Under the pieces are notes generated by a model. It was not told the DNA's origin. It did no database searches and worked only from the letters and a program-made list of their open reading frames with translations. Source: Marisediminitalea lipolytica (lineage in GTDB: Bacteria > Pseudomonadota > Gammaproteobacteria > Enterobacterales > Alteromonadaceae). From it: DNA of 36,094 nt. Where the stretch lies: assembly GCF_001758465.1 (NCBI RefSeq), contig NZ_MJIC01000003.1, positions 1 to 36,094 on the forward strand. The letters are read 5' to 3'. The position numbers and the translations under genes are program-made. Shown piece by piece: positions 34,003-36,094 of this stretch (position 1 is the stretch's first letter; each line of letters starts with the position of its first letter).

Positions 34003-34420
34003 TTTTCATCTCCTCTGAAACGTTACTGACCGGGATATAGGATAGAGCGGTATTATTAGTAAGAATAAACTCGACACTTTCACTAATAGAGTCTACCTGC
34101 GCTGGCGGCTTTGCCCGACCGGAAAATATCAGGCGCGACCAGTAAGCATTGATTTGCCGTTCACTTTTGCCCACCAGGGCCCGGTAAAAGTTAGCTCTCA
34201 GGGCAGAGCCATTGACGTAATCTACCGGCTGGACTTTCTGGCCGCTTTCCAGCACATCGAAACGGCCCATAAAAACGTCAATCAATTCCCGCTTACTTAT
34301 AGACTCGATTGTGCTGTTCTGTGCAACAACAATGGCTATCGCCGCTTCAGATGCGACAACGCCAGCACTCTTGGCACTTAACAGGATAGTAAAAAGAACA
34401 ATAATCCGGGATAGACGCAT
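33983..34420 (-). CDS. Small periplasmic phosphate-binding-like protein
   Basis: A 145-residue exported protein. A signal peptide (about 1-22, MRLSRIIVLFTILLSAKSAG) precedes one truncated PBP-like lobe: AIVVAQNSTIESISKRELIDVFMGR, VDYVNGSALRANFYRAL, INAYWSRLIFSG and ILTNNTALSYIP. These agree with the phosphate ABC-type PstS-like family, here as a single small lobe. No permease or ATPase genes lie nearby, so it probably senses or regulates rather than transports. I chose ATG 34420; a GTG at 34444 would add 8 residues. No strong ribosome site is seen at either. It is the first gene of the unit with the barrel protein and cyclase. Confidence 0.78.
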   Translation of the reverse strand: MRLSRIIVLFTILLSAKSAGVVASEAAIAIVVAQNSTIESISKRELIDVFMGRFDVLESGQKVQPVDYVNGSALRANFYRALVGKSERQINAYWSRLIFSGRAKPPAQVDSISESVEFILTNNTALSYIPVSNVSEEMKIVLVLE

Positions 34421-34616
34421 CAATAGTGTTAACCGTGTCACCACTGCAATTGTGTAAACAATACCAATTCATTATGTAGTTTAAGCATAGTACGTAACTG
34501 AATTTGTGAAAGTTTTTCAGCGACTTTTTACGCTGTTATTTATGAATAAGCTGAGTATTTACAGTCCTTTGAGGAAATAGCGGCTGACGGACCGGAATGA
34601 TGGCTGTTTTTACCCT

Positions 34617-34673
34617 GTCATCCCCGAAGGCGCGTAGCGAATATCAGGTATCTCCTCGCATGATATCGTAGAG
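34617..34673. repeat. 57-nt intergenic repeat, copy A
   Basis: First of two imperfect copies, starting GTCATCCCCGAAGGCGCG and ending GTAGAG. The two are equal in length and lie 96 nt apart. The CCCCGA arm has lost its partner in this copy (ATATCAGG). Confidence 0.75.
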
Positions 34674-34712
34674 TTTAAAAGGGCTTTGCAAATGACCTTA
34701 TACTTCCTCTAC

Positions 34713-34769
34713 GTCATCCCCGAAGGCGCGTAGCGACTATCGGGGCCCCCCCTGCATGTTATCGTAGAG
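34713..34769. repeat. 57-nt intergenic repeat, copy B
   Basis: Second copy. Its first 24 nt are identical to copy A. It keeps the inverted arms CCCCGA and TCGGGG, which can form a stem, and it is bounded by CTCTAC and GTAGAG. This looks like a dispersed REP-type element. Confidence 0.75.
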
Positions 34770-34884
34770 CCAAATAGTACTCGCGGTAAAGGTTATTTGG
34801 CTAATAAAGGATGTCTTGGCTGAGCCTGCCTCATAAGGAGATACCGGCTCGGAGGCCGGGATGTCAGAACTTTCGTACAGGCAC

Positions 34885-34913
34885 AAAAAAAGGCCGCTTA
34901 CGCGACCTTTTTT
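34885..34913 (-). terminator. Intrinsic terminator of tuf
   Basis: On the minus strand AAGGTCGC / GCGGCCTT form a stem with one G-U pair and a GTAA loop, followed by a T run. It starts 21 nt after the tuf stop codon. Confidence 0.9.
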
Positions 34914-34933
34914 GGATTTGGTGTAATTATCGA

Positions 34934-36094
34934 TTAAGCGATAATTTTAGATACAACACCAGCACCTACTGTACGACCACCTTCACGGATCGCGAAGCGC
35001 AGACCTTCGTCCATCGCGATTGGTGCAATCAGTTCTACTACGAACTTCAGGTTGTCACCAGGCATTACCATTTCTACGCCTTCTGGCAGCTCTACAGCAC
35101 CAGTTACGTCAGTTGTACGGAAGTAGAACTGTGGACGGTAACCTTTGAAGAATGGAGTGTGACGACCGCCTTCATCTTTAGACAGTACGTATACTTCTGC
35201 TTCAAACTTAGTGTGTGGCTTGATTGAACCAGGCTTACAAAGAACCTGACCACGCTCAACGTCATCACGCTTAGTACCACGTAACAGAACACCAACGTTC
35301 TCACCTGCACGACCTTCGTCAAGCAGCTTACGGAACATTTCAACACCAGTACAAGTAGTCTTGGTAGTATCTTTGATACCAACGATTTCTACTTCTTCAC
35401 CTACTTTAACGATACCTTGCTCAACACGGCCAGTTACAACAGTACCACGACCTGAGATTGAGAATACGTCTTCGATTGGCAGGATGAACGGCTTATCGAT
35501 GTCACGCTCTGGCTCTGGGATGTAAGAATCCAGTGCTTCACCTAACTCAACAATCTTAGCTTCCCACGCTGCATCGCCTTCAAGAGCTTTCAGTGCAGAA
35601 CCCTGGATTACTGGCAGGTCATCACCTGGGAAGTCGTACTCAGACAGCAGTTCACGTACTTCCATTTCAACCAGCTCAAGCAGCTCTTCATCATCAACCA
35701 TGTCACATTTGTTCATGAATACGATGATGTAAGGTACGCCTACCTGACGACCTAACAGGATGTGCTCACGAGTCTGAGGCATAGGGCCGTCAGTCGCAGC
35801 TACTACCAGGATCGCGCCGTCCATCTGAGCAGCACCGGTGATCATGTTTTTAACATAGTCAGCGTGTCCAGGACAGTCTACGTGAGCGTAGTGACGAGTT
35901 GGAGTGTCATACTCTACGTGTGAAGTAGAGATGGTAATACCACGTGCTTTTTCTTCTGGCGCGTTATCGATTTGATCGAATGCTTGCGCAGAACCACCGT
36001 AAGTCTTTGCAAGAACAGTAGTGATTGCTGCAGTCAGAGTGGTTTTACCGTGGTCAACGTGGCCGATAGTACCCACGTTTACGTGGGGTTTCGA
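34934..36094 (-). CDS. tuf: Elongation factor Tu, N terminus cut by the window edge
   Basis: Translation GTPase that delivers aminoacyl-tRNA to the ribosome. 386 codons are seen of the usual 394, so about 8 N-terminal residues lie outside. All G motifs are present: GHVDHGKTT (G1), RGITI (G2), DCPGHADY (G3), NKCD (G4) and GSALKAL (G5). Domain 2 and domain 3 follow ([35 protein letters not shown]), ending [10 protein letters not shown]. The visible frame extends to the window end ([12 protein letters not shown]). Whether this is tufA or tufB cannot be told without the upstream genes. Confidence 0.98.
   Translation of the reverse strand, partial: SKPHVNVGTIGHVDHGKTTLTAAITTVLAKTYGGSAQAFDQIDNAPEEKARGITISTSHVEYDTPTRHYAHVDCPGHADYVKNMITGAAQMDGAILVVAATDGPMPQTREHILLGRQVGVPYIIVFMNKCDMVDDEELLELVEMEVRELLSEYDFPGDDLPVIQGSALKALEGDAAWEAKIVELGEALDSYIPEPERDIDKPFILPIEDVFSISGRGTVVTGRVEQGIVKVGEEVEIVGIKDTTKTTCTGVEMFRKLLDEGRAGENVGVLLRGTKRDDVERGQVLCKPGSIKPHTKFEAEVYVLSKDEGGRHTPFFKGYRPQFYFRTTDVTGAVELPEGVEMVMPGDNLKFVVELIAPIAMDEGLRFAIREGGRTVGAGVVSKIIA

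Larger units (their letters stand above)
34421..34933. other. Spacer between the cyclase operon and tuf
   Basis: No gene is supported in these 513 nt. The part at 34421-34560 should hold the promoter of the minus-strand three-gene unit, but no clear boxes were found. The centre holds the 57-nt repeat pair, a small hairpin (CCGGC/GCCGG, about 34844-34860) follows, and the tuf terminator ends it. A longer open frame that begins here and runs into tuf is a shadow of tuf. Confidence 0.55.

Noticed and set aside
33983..34420. A phosphate ABC transport (pst) operon
   Set aside because: The protein is a single short lobe, and no permease or ATPase genes accompany it.
34811..35227. Plus-strand open frame of 138 codons over the end of tuf
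   Set aside because: It is antisense to the highly conserved tuf and starts inside the repeat-bearing spacer with no ribosome site. Its length reflects tuf codon use.

Overview
The window reads as chromosomal DNA of a marine-type gammaproteobacterium, most likely of the order Alteromonadales (an inference). Three things point there: an E. coli-like housekeeping gene order (rsmD/ftsYEX; sfsA-dksA-gluQ-pcnB-folK-panBC; yadGH); PanP, a pyridoxal-dependent decarboxylase, in place of PanD; and genes matching the proteobacterial dedicated sortase regulatory set (PdsO, PdsR, PdsS). No rRNA, tRNA, CRISPR array or prophage was seen.

Layout. 1-540: an IS200/IS605-family element with a single tnpA, abutting the rpoH terminator. 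586-4536: rpoH on the minus strand with a good sigma-70 promoter, then two tandem EAL-HDOD paralogues on the plus strand. 4552-8142: minus-strand ftsY-ftsE-ftsX followed by acpH. 8248-10366: rsmD, a yjaG-like DUF416 gene, yhgN (MarC family) and a tiny helix-turn-helix protein. 10396-17689: pepB divergent from sfsA, then dksA, gluQ, pcnB (apparently starting at a non-canonical AUC or AUU codon), folK, panB and panC. 17680-22015: on the minus strand, yadG-yadH with a TrmB-like methyltransferase, then panP, which converges on panC. 22366-23283: a REC-GGDEF response regulator. 23287-27672: pdsO divergent from pdsR-pdsS and an unrecognised 144-aa gene. 27689-30759: a CNNM/CBS membrane protein, a 31-aa membrane microprotein and a short CstA. 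31135-34420: a minus-strand three-gene unit of periplasmic phosphate-binding-like protein, outer-membrane barrel and membrane diguanylate cyclase. 34421-36094: a repeat-bearing spacer and the 3' part of tuf, cut by the window edge.

How the parts work together. FtsY targets ribosomes to the membrane and FtsEX controls septal cell-wall hydrolysis. DksA, GluQ, PcnB, FolK and PanBC form a conserved core block, with PanP probably supplying beta-alanine to PanC. Cyclic di-GMP signalling is prominent: two diguanylate cyclases, one with and one without an inhibitory I-site, and two degenerate EAL-HDOD proteins.

The best candidates for under-described biology are three. One is the pds regulatory and envelope module with no sortase or substrate beside it. 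Another is the periplasmic-protein/outer-membrane-barrel/diguanylate-cyclase operon at 31135-34420, which resembles YfiRNB only in logic. The last is the non-AUG start of pcnB.
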